64,000 nucleotides of DNA from Zanthoxylum bungeanum (Eukaryota; Streptophyta; Magnoliopsida; Sapindales; Rutaceae): contig SKCR01038143.1 of the NCBI GenBank assembly GCA_019454045.1, positions 124,001 to 188,000 on the forward strand, read 5' to 3'. The position numbers and the translations under genes were made by a program. The notes below the pieces were generated by a model, which was not told the origin of the DNA, searched no databases, and saw only the letters and a program-made list of their open reading frames with translations. Below are positions 19,839-31,277 of this stretch, one piece after another; positions within the stretch are counted from its first letter, which is position 1, and each line of letters opens with the position of its first letter.

Positions 19839-22800
19839 TGTTGGCACTGCATTTTCGTATGTAAGTCCCGATGATGAGTCTCGTATAGAGACACTACCTC
19901 TTTAGATTGTGGAAGCCGCGGGAAACGGACGCCGGAAGGGAAGAGTCAAGAATTGACACATTGTTGGATTTAATTCGTTGGAGTATCTGCAGGTTCGCTT
20001 GTTGGACCTCCGTTTTAAAACACACCCTTAGCCCAAAACCCCGCAAGTCACACACCAAGCCCACCAAAGCCCAATCCAAATAATTAAAACATTTAAAACA
20101 CATGTCACAAATTAAATCAAATCAAATCAAATTAAATAAATCCAATTAAATCACCTTCCTAAATTAAATTAAATCCAATAAATTAAATTAAATCACCTTC
20201 CTAATTAAATCAAATCATATCCCTAACTAAAAGATAAATCAAATTAAATCAAATCACTTCCCTAATTAAAAGATTTCCTTATCACACAATAATTAAAAAT
20301 ATCTCTCAATTAATGCACAAATCATTCTCCTTCCCAAACAAGGATAACCCCCATCCTTTGCCCATAAAAAAACCTTTCACCTACACATTAAACCCTGGCT
20401 CATTCTCACGAAAAATACAAAGAAAATATGTAGGGGTTTTTCAGGAGGTGAATCCGGTAACGCAGCGGAAGCGGTGGAAAATCGTATTTCCGATTTCAAA
20501 AATTTTTCTCGGATTAATTAAATAAACATATTTATTTAATATTCCAATAATCAAATTATGAAATAAAATTCAATAAATCATATTTAGGTGAATTTACCAA
20601 ATTACCCTTACATTGGTATTTTGTCCATTTTAATCCGAAATTGATCTAATCAATTTTGAATGATTCTAAATCATTTCTAAGATGAACTTAGCATGTTCAA
20701 AACACCAAAAGCACCAAAAATCCCAAATTTCTTCTCCAAGGCCGAGAGCACTCATTAGTGGGCATTTGGTCCATTTGGTCATTTCATGTCTCAAAACACA
20801 TCCAAATGTAATCCAATCAACATGAAAATTTATATGCATCATATACACATCCAAATGCAAAACATATATGAAAAGCCCCAAATTTGGAATTGGTCATGAA
20901 CCCTAATTTTTCAATTTCATCAAATTGGACAAATTAGACCAAATTGGTTAAATCAATTGTTTCAATCATCATTCTTCCTTCCAATCCAAGTATCAACACA
21001 ATGAAACAACTCAAGATCAAATCTAGGTCATCTAAGAGTGGGTCAAAAACTCTAGATTAGCAACATGGTTTCCAAAAACCTTAAAAGAAGGTTTACAACT
21101 ACAATAGTCACAACCTTCCTTCACCATACATGCTCAACACTTCAATCAAACTTCCATCAACAAAAACCACAAGGAACAAAGAAAGAAATAACCTAAGAAT
21201 ATCATATATTAAATCCTAGAACCTAAGGAAATTTCCTTACTAATAGCAAGTTCAAGAAACTTACTAAATTTCCAACCTTTCTTGATTTTATCTTTCTTTT
21301 CTCAAGCTCCCTTTTATTTCTTCAATGGAGTTTCTTTTAGTAAAGTGTATTAGGTTAAGTGTAAAAGTGAAATGAAAAAAAATATATACATCTACCAATT
21401 AAGCCTTGGCCGAATTTCATCAAATGAAATACAAGTCATGTAATTTGATTTTCATTTCAAGTTTATTTGGTCAACTTGCATAAGTATCTTAATACAATTT
21501 ATTAGATATTTAATTAAGTCAACAAAGGCAACTAATATCATTTACTTTAAATATCCTAATGTAAGATATTTATATTTAAATTAATTTAATCATTTAACAA
21601 TTAAATAATTAATTAATTAATCAAATACAAATATATTAAATATATGTATAATATTTACATTAAATATTAAAAAACATATATTCATTTAGGATATAAGTCA
21701 AATAACTCATTTTGACTATTAATTATTGTGATTTAAATTAATCAAGTATTAATGTAAATACACAATAATTAGGCAAATGACTATCTAGTCCCTTTAGCAC
21801 GTATCTTGCGTTTAACCTTTAAACGACTTTATAAATAATCAATATTATTTATTAATGTTGCTCTAGTGCTCTACGAGTATGTTTCATTATTGAGACTCTC
21901 TAGATTCAGGTATATCCGTTAGAAATCTAATTTCGTGTCCATAATCTATCCACCCATAGATTATGACGATCACGGATAATCTCGCTGAACCATACAGGGG
22001 TCATGGTCAAGTGTATAATCCTTCCTCCGTCACGGTATACCGAATAAATCCCAGAGATATAGATATAAACGTCAATCTATATCGGGATTATCCAGTCGAC
22101 TATTCTATTAGCAATCTCAAAAGAATGTTTAGAACTAGCTTCTAAACTTTACCACGGGCCCATGGTTTTATCTGATTTCTAATCATATGAACTACCTATG
22201 CTCTGGTACACAGAACTGATGGATCCTATCTTGATACACATAGGACACCCTGAGGATCTATCTACACCCAACGAACAGGCGGAGGTCTGATCTAAATATA
22301 TCGATGACATGACTGCCATCTAAGTGTAGCAGAGATGTCTCATGTGCCCACAATGGCATCTCAAGTCTAAGAATCACAAGTGCTACTCAACCCGAGAAGA
22401 TTCTTATTGACGCTGGTGTACCATCCATTAAGAATCTTCGGTGAGTCGTTCAGTGTTTATCCGCTATAAATACCTACACGTCTATACTAGTCTCCAAGAC
22501 TTATGGTTCATTGAGAAACCATTGGAATCATATATTCCAGTATACGACATGTACCGGTCTCAACGGGTTTACTATACTGACCAAGTAGTGTAAACCTTGA
22601 CCAGGAACTGTCTGAGAATGACAACGTCATGATACTACTCAATGTCCATTGCGACGTTTTTGCAACTGTACCATGACTAATCATTCTAAGGTCAATACGT
22701 CTTTACCATATTAAAAGATAAATTATATTATAGAAACTACATATATTATTCATAATAATAATGTTTTATATAAGTATTCAATAGAAATACAAACGGGAAT

Positions 22801-24322
22801 TGGCGCTCTGAGCACCAACTCCAACAAAGACCCAAGGAGATTCATGCCCAAAAAAGCCTCCCAAATTGCTCTCATATTAACCTACGCACATAAGCCCTCA
22901 CTCACGCACCCTTCACGCATCAACACCTAGCCCTCAACCATTCACACGCCCCTGCCTCACACGTAGCACCCCACCATCACTCACTGCCCCCCTCACGATC
23001 AGCTTCAATCCACGCCGCCAGTACACACCAAAATCTCCTTTATATGTGTAACCACCCCCCACTTCTCACGCTTTAGCCTTCAACAAAGCCACATTCAACC
23101 CCTAACTTCACAACAGGTCGCTGCCTTCACTCAATCTCTCATCACTCAAACTACGCCCTTTGCAAACACAACCACAAACTGCCACTCATTGGCCTCGAAA
23201 ATAGTCCCCGAATTAACCCAAAACAGCCCAGAAAACTGTCCAGAAACTACCCAGAAAAATTTCCAGAAACTGCCCAAAACAGTGACAAAACCGCAGCCCC
23301 TAACCCTCCAAATAACCCACAAAAGTCCCCTAATTACCAAAAACAGTGACCAGAAAATACAACCAAAACAGCAGCGAAACGGAGTGAAAGCAGCAGCTCA
23401 GACAGCGAAACAGCGAGGAGAAATGTTGGATTAGTGAACCAGAAACGTTGCAGAGCATTCTCCCTTCCGATGGCCGTGTAACGCGCTTTAGAGAGATGAC
23501 AAAAGAGGTTAGACCTGAGGGCACCCCTTTTTTACTTATTATCTTTCATTTATTTTATTTATTTTAATATATTATCGAATAAGAGTCGTTTGTTGAGGCA
23601 TGATGTGAATTTCAGATGAACGGAATGCGTGTTCTCTTTTGTGGTATATCGGATGGAAACCCGGACATAAATTCTGTAGCCGAATCCGAATGGACAGTAG
23701 TGCGGTTTGCACTCGGGTTACAACGCCACATACTACTTGAGAGACACACGTATTTCGTTTCATCCAACCATGTATTTGAGCATGATTAGGTTGCTAGTAC
23801 GTTATTTTTGTAAGCATGATTTAGTCTAGTATGTTATTTATCTTTAAGCATGATTTAGTTGTTTATTTTTAAGCATGATTAGTTATTCATTTTGCATTTG
23901 GAATTTGCATTAAGTTTATGTTGTTGTTTCCATTTCACATTTATAATTGAAATATGTTCATGAGATTGCCGTGTGTTGTCGTGTGTTATGATGACTTACT
24001 TTCCAAGCATGCAAACTTAGACATAGGATTTATCTTGATGATCATGAACTAAGATATAGGTTGATCTTAAGCATGTTGCGTAGATTCGGTTAAGATATTG
24101 AAAAAATCATATCATTACAAGTGGCATAAGTAAGAGACCATTCCGAACCCAACAGGTTTGAGGTCTTCCCTTGCGAGGGGTGAGTGCGGCCTTAAATCTT
24201 TGTCCCATTTCACACTGGGTGGTGACTCCATTTTATTCTCCGGTTTAGTCTCCCGTGGGCTATTCCATAATCCTAACTAGGCCGCGAGCCTAGGACAGCG
24301 CCGTCAAGTTCTGTGTCCTACA
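19839..24322 (+). repeat. 5' LTR of the Tat/Ogre-like element, interrupted at 20429-22826
   Basis: It starts TGTTGGCACTGC and ends TGTGTCCTACA. It aligns with 29072-31183 on both sides of the insert: left part 19839-20428, right part 22827-24322. An AT-rich AAATTAAATC stretch is at about 20105-20270, and a TATA-like CCCATAAAAA near 20360. The right part is C/A-rich, then carries the block GGTATATCGGATGGAAACCC (about 23641) also found near 30500 and 56880. Confidence 0.93.
20429..22826 (+). mobile_element. LTR-like insert (probable solo LTR) in the Tat/Ogre-like 5' LTR
   Basis: The partner LTR reads straight through at about 29671-29690 (AAGAAAATAACCCAATGAG), which marks this 2,398-bp segment as an insertion. 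It starts TGTAGGGGTTTTTCAGG, ends ACTCCAACA, and has no internal second LTR or coding domain, which fits a solo LTR. Flanks AAATA and AAGAC are not an exact duplication; the right one seems decayed. The start contains AACGCAGCGGAAG, and a diverged relative in reverse orientation lies at about 32740-33195. Confidence 0.7.
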
Positions 24323-24325
24323 GTC

Positions 24326-24343
24326 TGGCGACTCTACTGGGGA
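24326..24343 (+). other. primer-binding site of the Tat/Ogre-like element
   Basis: TGGCGACTCTACTGGGGA starts three bases after the LTR end. It resembles the Arg-tRNA type site known from Ogre elements. Confidence 0.85.
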
Positions 24344-26555
24344 TAGAGAATTGGCCCCGAAATAATGTCTTGTAATGATTGTAATTTTTGCTTTAGTTAA
24401 CCGTGATTACCGTGGGTTGAAAGTCGTTTAATCAAAGACACTTTCAAGGCTATGTAATGGTTTGGTGTCTTCCTTCATTCACTACCTTTCTATAAGGAAA
24501 ATCTGTGAAGGCACCTATATAATCATGTACTTGTAGCCTACTGTGATGGACTAATTTGGAGGACTCGTTGTTTATTCCTATCACCAAGCGATAAGAGCCT
24601 AAGAGGCTTGGGTTTTTAAGAGAGTTCGCTCCGCCCTCCCTCTGGGGAATCTACAACGGGAAATCCATTTGACAGTCAGTCACGCACCATAACTCGTTGG
24701 CACGTACCTTAGTGTATAAAAAAGGTGCGCTCACTTGGTCACTCGAACCCTTGATTGGGGAGACCTAGTTGTGGGCAATCCTTCGTCAGCGAGAGCCTTT
24801 GTCTACATCCCTGTAAACCCGCGTGTGAACTGTAGTTGTAGGACTAATAGAGACTATTCCTTTATGTTTGCGTTTAAGACCATTGTCATTTGGATTCAGT
24901 TTGACTTGTTGTCATGAGGTATGGGCTTGTTGGGCCATTTAAACTGGGACGAGTCCATGCTTTATGGCAATCAGGCCAAAAGCGTCTAAAATCCCAATGG
25001 GCCATTTTGTGTTTAGGCCTCCTATCATTTGAAGTTGTTTAGCCACATTATTGTAAAAGTGTAAACTTGTTGGGCCTTTTCAACTGGGACAAGTTTGCAC
25101 CGCGCAATAGTATGATTGAATGCTTCAAAATGATAATGGGCCAAATTATATATTCCATACATCACACGCATCTCATGCATCTCATGCATACACGCATCAT
25201 GTTAACCCTGTGTCTTAAAATCCATCAAGAATATCTGTTGGGTTAGGAAAAAGAAGACTTGTCAAAGAAGAGTTTAGCAAATATGGACATCGGGAAAAAT
25301 GAAGCTGAGAAATAGAAAATTTTACGGCAATGATAGAAAGACCATGGTGGGACACAAAAAAAAAAAAAAAAAAAACTGTTTGTTTTTAGTCCTTGATAGT
25401 TAGACATAAGTCCAATGATGAAATCGTTTGCTTTAGGGTGAAATCTTAGAAACGATAAACTCTTGATGTGCTTTTATCTGATACTTTGAGTGATTGATCT
25501 ATGTTAGACTCGTAAGCACTTCACTATAGGTTCTTAGCAGTGAAAACCTGAGTAGTTAGCAAAGTGACTAGTTGAAGAAATTGTAGGTCGGTGAATGACC
25601 GTTTGCTTAGATGTCTATCTTGATTTGCTTATGTTATGATGTGTGGTATGGTTGAAAATGAAAGAAAAGTCTCTAAAGAAAATAATTGAACCACCTATAA
25701 CCGATAAGCGTGAAGCTACCCATAGGCGAGTATTAGGACCACCATGAGGAGAAATGCTACCTTAAAGGGTAGGTGTGTTGAAAAAAAAAAGAAAAAGAAA
25801 AAAGAAAAGAAAAAAAGAAGTTCAAAATGAAAAGAAAAAAGAAAGAGACAAAAGAGAAGGAAAACCATACCACATTGAGCAGGAAAAAGCAATTAATTGA
25901 GACATCTAGGTTGGTTTGACCCATCGACCACAATTTTTGAAACAAAATCATTGAGTTAGCTTACCTGGGGATGAATCTGCAAAGGAACCTTTGCACACAC
26001 ACACTTTGAGTCTGGCTTAGATAATTTATTCAAAGACTTGGATTTGAGTTGCGTTGAATGTTTTGAAGGTTCTCTGGTTTCATTACTGAGCATTCTTTGA
26101 GGAAGATAATATGTGTAACTATTTGGACTATTTCCTAGAATGTTATATAGTATGATGATATGGAATGCCACATCACGTGGTTCACCTTGACCTACTACAA
26201 GCAGCAAAGAGCAGAAAGCTAAATCAAGACTGGGGGCGACCAGTCTACCACCCCATAAATAAAGGAAACAACGAGATCTTGAGAAATGAAACAATAGAGA
26301 ACCAACCAATCACCAAAAGAGAACTGGCAGAAGGAAATTGTAAGTAAACCCAGGGGCGACCGAAGACATTTGAAGGCAATAAGCACCGAGGAGCACAAGG
26401 AAGACCTAACCCATCAGAATAGGAAACACATTCATGCATGCATGCATACACAGCATATACACACAATCTTTGTCTTGTTTTTGTTCGCAGGTTTTCAAGA
26501 AAAATAGAAAGTGGCAAATGCAAGCCAACCAGAAACAGCAACATAGCATCAGCAG
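24344..26555 (+). other. Tat/Ogre-like interior without genes
   Basis: No coding domain is recognised in any frame. Visible features: two related copies of a GTTGGGCC...ACTGGGACGAGT/ACAAGT block (about 24925-25020 and 25060-25145); CATCTCATGCAT repeats (about 25160-25200); a run of about 21 A (about 25356-25376); and a strongly purine-rich A/G stretch (about 25775-25865). Confidence 0.75.
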
Positions 26556-26557
26556 AA

Positions 26558-27275
26558 TCCGGAATGAATCCCAGGGTCGAGGCCCACATCGACAGAGTTT
26601 TGGAATGAATCACAGGGCCGATGGCCACACTATCAGTAGTTTGGGGAATGAATCCCAAGGTCGAGGCTCACATCGTCAGAGTTTTGGAAGGAATCCGGGA
26701 ATGAATCCCAGGGTCGAGGCCCACATCAGCAGAGTTTTGGAATGAATCCGGGAATGAATCCCAGGGTCGAGGCCCACATCATCAGAGTTTTGAATGAATC
26801 CGGGAATGAATCACAGGGTCGAGGCCCACATCATCAGAGTTTTGGAATGAATCCCAGGGTCGAGGCCCACATCGTCAGAGTTTTGGAAGGAATCCGGGAA
26901 TGAATCCCAGGGTCGAGGCCCACATCAGCAGAGTTTTGGAATGAATCTGGGAATGAATCCCAGGGTCGAGTCCCACATCGTCAGAGTTTTGGAATGAATC
27001 CCAGGGTCGAGGCCCACATCATCAGAGTTTTGGAATGAATCCCAGGGTCAAGGCCCACATCGTCAGAGTTTTAGAATGAATCCGGGAAGGAATCCTAGGG
27101 TCGAGGCCCACATCGTCAGAGTTTTGGAATGAATCTGAGAACGAATCCCAAGGTCGAGGCCCACATTGTCAGAGTTTTGTAATGAATCCCAAGGCCGAGG
27201 CCCACCTTACCAGCAGCTTCGGGAATGGATCCCAGGGTCGAGGCCCACTTTGTCAGCAATTTCGGGAATGAATCT
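26558..27275 (+). repeat. tandem array A, unit about 41-56 bp
   Basis: About 15 units on the theme GAATGAATCCCAGGG, TCGAGGCCCACATC, ATCAGAGTTTTG. Some units carry an extra GAATGAATCCGG, lengthening them by about 15 bp. Open frames here (for example 26434-26745) only reflect the repeat. Confidence 0.9.
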
Positions 27276-27890
27276 CAGGGTTGAGGCCCACATCAGTATC
27301 AGCTAGGGGCGAGGCCCACATCAGTATCAGTTTGCGACGAGGCCCACATCAGTATCAGTTTGGGGCGAGGCCCACATCAGTACCAGTTCAGGGTCGAGGA
27401 CCCACTACATCATCAGTTCGAGGGCGAGGCCCACATTGTCAGCGGTATTGGGATGCGTCCCAGGGTCGAGGGCCTGCGTTGTCGATTGCAGTTCTGTGAT
27501 GCGTCCTAGGGTCGAGGACCCACTGCATCATCAGTTGTAGTTTCGGGATGCGTCCCAGGGTCGAGGACCCACTACATCATCAGTTTGAGGGCAAGACCCA
27601 CATTATCAGCAGTATTGGGATGCGTCCCAAGGTCGAGGCCCCCATTTTCGATTGCAGTTCCGGGATGCGTCCCAAGGTCGAGGGCCCACTGCATCATCAG
27701 CACAGTTCGAGAATGAACAAGCCGGGAATGGCACTCCGAGAATGGAGCAAGGTTCGGGAATGGACCACATCACAGTAATGGTTTGGGAATAGACCACCTC
27801 ACAGTAAGGGTTCGGGAATGGACCACCTCACACAGTAACAGTTCGGGAATGGACCACCACACAGCATGGTTCGATAACGAACCATCACAT
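27276..27890 (+). repeat. tandem array B, mixed related units
   Basis: It follows array A and changes in steps: short units GGCGAGGCCCACATCAGTAT (about 27285-27400), then GATGCGTCCCAGGGTCGAGG units with ACCCACTGCATCATCAG (about 27450-27700), then GTTCGGGAATGGACCACC units (about 27720-27870). The GAGGCCCACATC core links it to array A. Confidence 0.85.
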
Positions 27891-28945
27891 TATCAGTATC
27901 AGTCTTGCCAGGTATGGCACTCTCGGGGCGAGGCCCACATCAACATCAGTATTAGTCTAGCCGGGTATGGCACTCTGGGGGCGAGGCCCGCATCATTATT
28001 AGTGTTATCGGGTATGGCACTCTGGTGGCGAGGCCCACATCATTACTAGTATCAGCTCTACCGGGTATGGAGATACAGCATCAGTTATGCTGAGTATGGC
28101 ACTCCGGGTATGGAGACACATCAGTATCAGTATCAGTTTTGTCGGGTATGGCTCTCTGGAGGCAAGGCCCACATCAACATCAAAACAGTCTTGCCAGGTA
28201 TGGCACTCTGGGGGTGAGGCCCACATCATCATCAGTTTCAGTTTTGCTGGGTATGGCACTCCGGGTATGGAGACATCAGTTTCAGTTTTCCAGGTATGGC
28301 ACTCTGGGTATGGAGACACATCATCAGTTTTTCCAGGTATGGCACTCCGGTTTTGGAGATATTACAAGGACGCCTCGGGTATGCGGTTTAGCATGCCAAG
28401 TACGGTACTCCGGGTATGGAGACACACAGCATCAGTTTTCCCAGATACGGCACTCCGGGTATGAAGACACAGCATCAGTTTTGCCAGGTACGGCACTCCG
28501 AGTATGGAGATATCACAGCGACGCCTCGGGTATGAGGTTTAGCATGCCAGGTACGGCACTCCGGGTATGGAGATATCACAGCGACACCTCATGTATGGGG
28601 TTTTAGCACGCCAGGTACGGCATGTGGATCACTGCGACACTCTAGGTATGGAGACGCAACCGCGACACCCTATGTACGGGGTTTAGCACGCCAGGTACAG
28701 CACTCTGAGTATAGAGACATCACTGCGGCACTCTAGGTATGGAGACGCAACTACGACACCCTAGGTACGGGGTTTAGCACGCCAGGTACGGCATGTGGAT
28801 CACTGCGACACTCTAGGTAAAGAGACGCAACCGTGACACCCTAGGTACGAGGTTTATCACGTCAGGTATGGCATGTAGACTATTGTGGACAACCGCGACA
28901 CCCTAGGTACGGGGTTTAGCACGCCAGGAATGGCACATCATCAAT
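27891..28945 (+). repeat. tandem array C, GGTATGGCACTC units
   Basis: Units of about 40-60 bp are built from CCAGGTATGGCACTCCGG and GTATGGAGACACATCAG; early units still carry GCGAGGCCCACATCA from array B. From about 28600 the unit becomes CCCTAGGTACGGGGTTTAGC and ACGCCAGGTACGGCATG. The array ends about 125 bp before the 3' LTR. Confidence 0.88.
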
Positions 28946-29055
28946 TCATTTCAGAGCAACAAGCAAGCCAGGTGGTAGCTGGCGAGCCAGGTAAGTGAAA
29001 ATACATTGCACGTACTTTGATAGGATTGTCATTGTCACACACTGCACATGTCCCA

Positions 29056-29071
29056 TCAAAGTGGGGGCGAC
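29056..29071 (+). other. polypurine tract of the Tat/Ogre-like element
   Basis: TCAAAGTGGGGGCGAC directly before the 3' LTR start TGTAGGCACTGC; mostly purines, in the expected place. Confidence 0.7.
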
Positions 29072-31183
29072 TGTAGGCACTGCATTTTTGCATGTAAGTC
29101 CCGATGATGAGTCTCGTATGTAGACACTACCTCTTTAGATTGTGGAAGCCGTGGGAAACGGACGTCGGAAGGGAAGAGTCAAGAATTGACACATTGTTGG
29201 ATTTAATTCGCTGGAGTAGATGCGGGTTCGCTTGTTGGACCTCCATTTTAAAACACACCCTTAGCCCAAAACCCCACAAGTCACACACCAAGCCCACCAA
29301 AGCCCAATCCAAATAATTAAAACATTTAAAACACATGTCACAAATTAAATCAAATCAAATTAAATTCAATTCAATTAAATTAAATTAAATTAAATCACCT
29401 TCCTAAATTAAATTAAATCCAATTAAATTAAATTAAATCACCTTCCTAATTAAATCAAATCATGTCCCTAACTAAAAAGCATAAATCAAATTAAATCAAA
29501 TCACTTCCCTAATTAAAAGATTTCCTTATCACACAGTAATTAAAAATATCTCCCAATTAATGCACAAATCATTCTCCTTCCCAAACAAGGATAACCCACA
29601 TCCCTTTGCCTATAAAAATAACCTTTCACCAACACATTAAACCCTGGCTCATTCTCACGAAAAATACAAAGAAAATAACCCAATGAGATTCACGCCCAAA
29701 AAGCCTCCCAAATTGCTCTCATATTACCGCACCACAAGCCCTCACTCACGCACCCTTCACGCATCAACACCTAGCCCTCAAACCATTCACACGCCCCTAC
29801 CTCACACGTAGCACCCCACCATCACTCACTGCCCCCCTCACGATCAGCTTCAATCCACGCCGCCAGTACACACCAAAATCTCCTCTATATGTGTAACCAC
29901 CCCCTACTTCTCACGCTTTAGCCTTCAACAAAGCCACATTCAACCCCTAACTTCACAATAGGTCGCTGCCTCCACTCAATCTCTCATCACTCAAACTGCG
30001 CCCTTTGCAAACACAGCCACAAACTGCCACTCATTAGCCCAAAAAACACCCCGAAAACAGTCCCTGAATTAACCCAAAACAGCCCAGAAAACTATTCAGA
30101 AATTGCTTAGAAAACTATCCAGAAACTGCCCAAAACAGTGACAAAACCGCAGCCCCTAACCCTATAAATAACCCACAAAATAGTCCCCTAATTACCAAAA
30201 ATAGGGACCAGAAAATACAACAAAAATAGCAGCGAAATGGAGTGAAAACAGTAGTGCAGACAGTGAAACAGCGAGGAGAAACATTGGATTAGTGAACCAG
30301 AAACGTTGCAGAGCATTCTCCCATCCGACGGCCGTGTAACGCGCTTTCGAGAGACGACAAAAGAGGTTAGACCTGAGGGCACCCTTTTTACTTATTATCT
30401 TTCGTTTCTTTTATTTATTTTAATATATTATCGCATGAGAGTCGTTTGTTGAGGCATGATGTGAATTCCGGATGAACGGAATGCGTGTTCTCTTTTGTGG
30501 TATATCGGATGGAAACCCGGACATAAATTATGTAGCCGAATCCGAATGGACGGTAGTGCGGTTTGCACTCGCGATACAACGCCACGTACTACTTGAGAGA
30601 CAAACGTATTTCGTTTCATCCAACCATGTATTTGAGCATGATTAGGTTGCTAGTACGTTATTTATTTTTGTAAGCATGATTTAGTCTAGTATGTTATTTA
30701 TCTTTAAGCATGATTTAGTTGTTTATTTTTAAGCATGATTAGTTATTCGTTTTGCATTTGGAATTTGCATTAAGTTTATGTTGTTGTTTCCATTTCACAT
30801 TATATAATTGAAATATGTTCATGAGATTGCCGTGTGTTGTCGTGTGTTATGATGACTTACTTTCCAAGCATGCAAACTTAGACATAGGATTTATCTTGAT
30901 GAACATGAACTAAGATATAGGTTTTTCTTGAGCATGTTACGTAGATTCGGTTAAGATATTGCACAAATCACATCATTACAAGTGGCATAAGTAAGGGACC
31001 ATTCCGAACCCAACAGGTTTGAGGTCTTCCCTTGCGAGGGGTGAGTGCGGCCTTAAATCTTTGTCCCAGTTCACACTGGGTTGCAACTTCATTTTGTTCT
31101 CCGGTTTAGTCTCCCGTGGGCTATTCCGTACTCCCAACTAGGCCGCGAGCCTAGGACAGCGTCGCCGATTTCTGTGTCCTACA
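29072..31183 (+). repeat. 3' LTR of the Tat/Ogre-like element
   Basis: It starts TGTAGGCACTGCATTTTTGC and ends TGTGTCCTACA, with uninterrupted alignment to the 5' LTR apart from the solo-LTR insert there. AT-rich AAATTAAATC stretch at about 29340-29520; TATA-like CCTATAAAAATA near 29608. The first base differences (TGTAGG against TGTTGG in the 5' LTR) and scattered changes show moderate age. Confidence 0.93.
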
Positions 31184-31188
31184 ATTAC
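31184..31188. other. target site duplication (ATTAC), right
   Basis: Matches 19834-19838. Confidence 0.9.
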
Positions 31189-31260
31189 ATAGTCAGAGGC
31201 TTAGGGTAATAGTACAGCTTATTCTCTGCCGATAGCATCTCTCGGATTGGGGATGTTACA
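31189..31260 (+). repeat. end of the split chromovirus-like LTR
   Basis: The last 72 bp of the LTR begun at 17370, ending CTCGGATTGGGGATGTTACA. The terminal TGTTACA pairs with the start TGTAACG at 17370. Confidence 0.8.
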
Positions 31261-31264
31261 AAGA

Positions 31265-31277
31265 TGGTATCAGAGCA
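31265..31277 (+). other. Met-type primer-binding site of the chromovirus-like element
   Basis: TGGTATCAGAGCA four bases after the LTR end, the standard initiator-Met tRNA complement. It shows that the LTR at 17370-31260 is a 5' LTR and that the interior runs to the right. Confidence 0.88.

Larger units (their letters stand above)
19839..31183 (+). mobile_element. non-autonomous Tat/Ogre-like LTR element (LARD-type)
   Basis: It has a 5' LTR 19839-24322 (2,086 bp after removing an insert), Arg-type primer-binding site, interior 24344-29071, polypurine tract, 3' LTR 29072-31183 (2,112 bp) and a perfect ATTAC target duplication. The interior of about 4.7 kb has no gag, protease, RT, RNase H or integrase, so it depends on another element. 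The last half of the interior is tandem repeats, a known habit of Ogre/Tat elements near the 3' LTR. It is inserted in the chromovirus-like LTR. Confidence 0.92.

Noticed and set aside
20105..20270. AT-rich AAATTAAATC stretch as an origin or matrix-attachment site
   Set aside because: It is a low-complexity part of the Tat/Ogre-like LTR, repeated at 29340-29520 and 55690-55960; composition alone is not evidence of function.
25356..25376. Run of A as the tail of a processed retrogene or LINE
   Set aside because: No coding sequence upstream and no flanking duplication; it lies in the middle of an LTR element interior.
26434..28606. Several open frames of 70-155 codons in the tandem arrays
   Set aside because: They overlap in different frames and strands and only repeat the array unit; no start context or domain.
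26558..28945. CRISPR-like array
   Set aside because: Units are directly adjacent or drift gradually with no unique spacers, and the setting is a plant retroelement.
31265..31277. tRNA gene fragment
   Set aside because: Only the short 3'-end complement is present directly after an LTR, so it is a primer-binding site; the same holds at 24326 and 54272.
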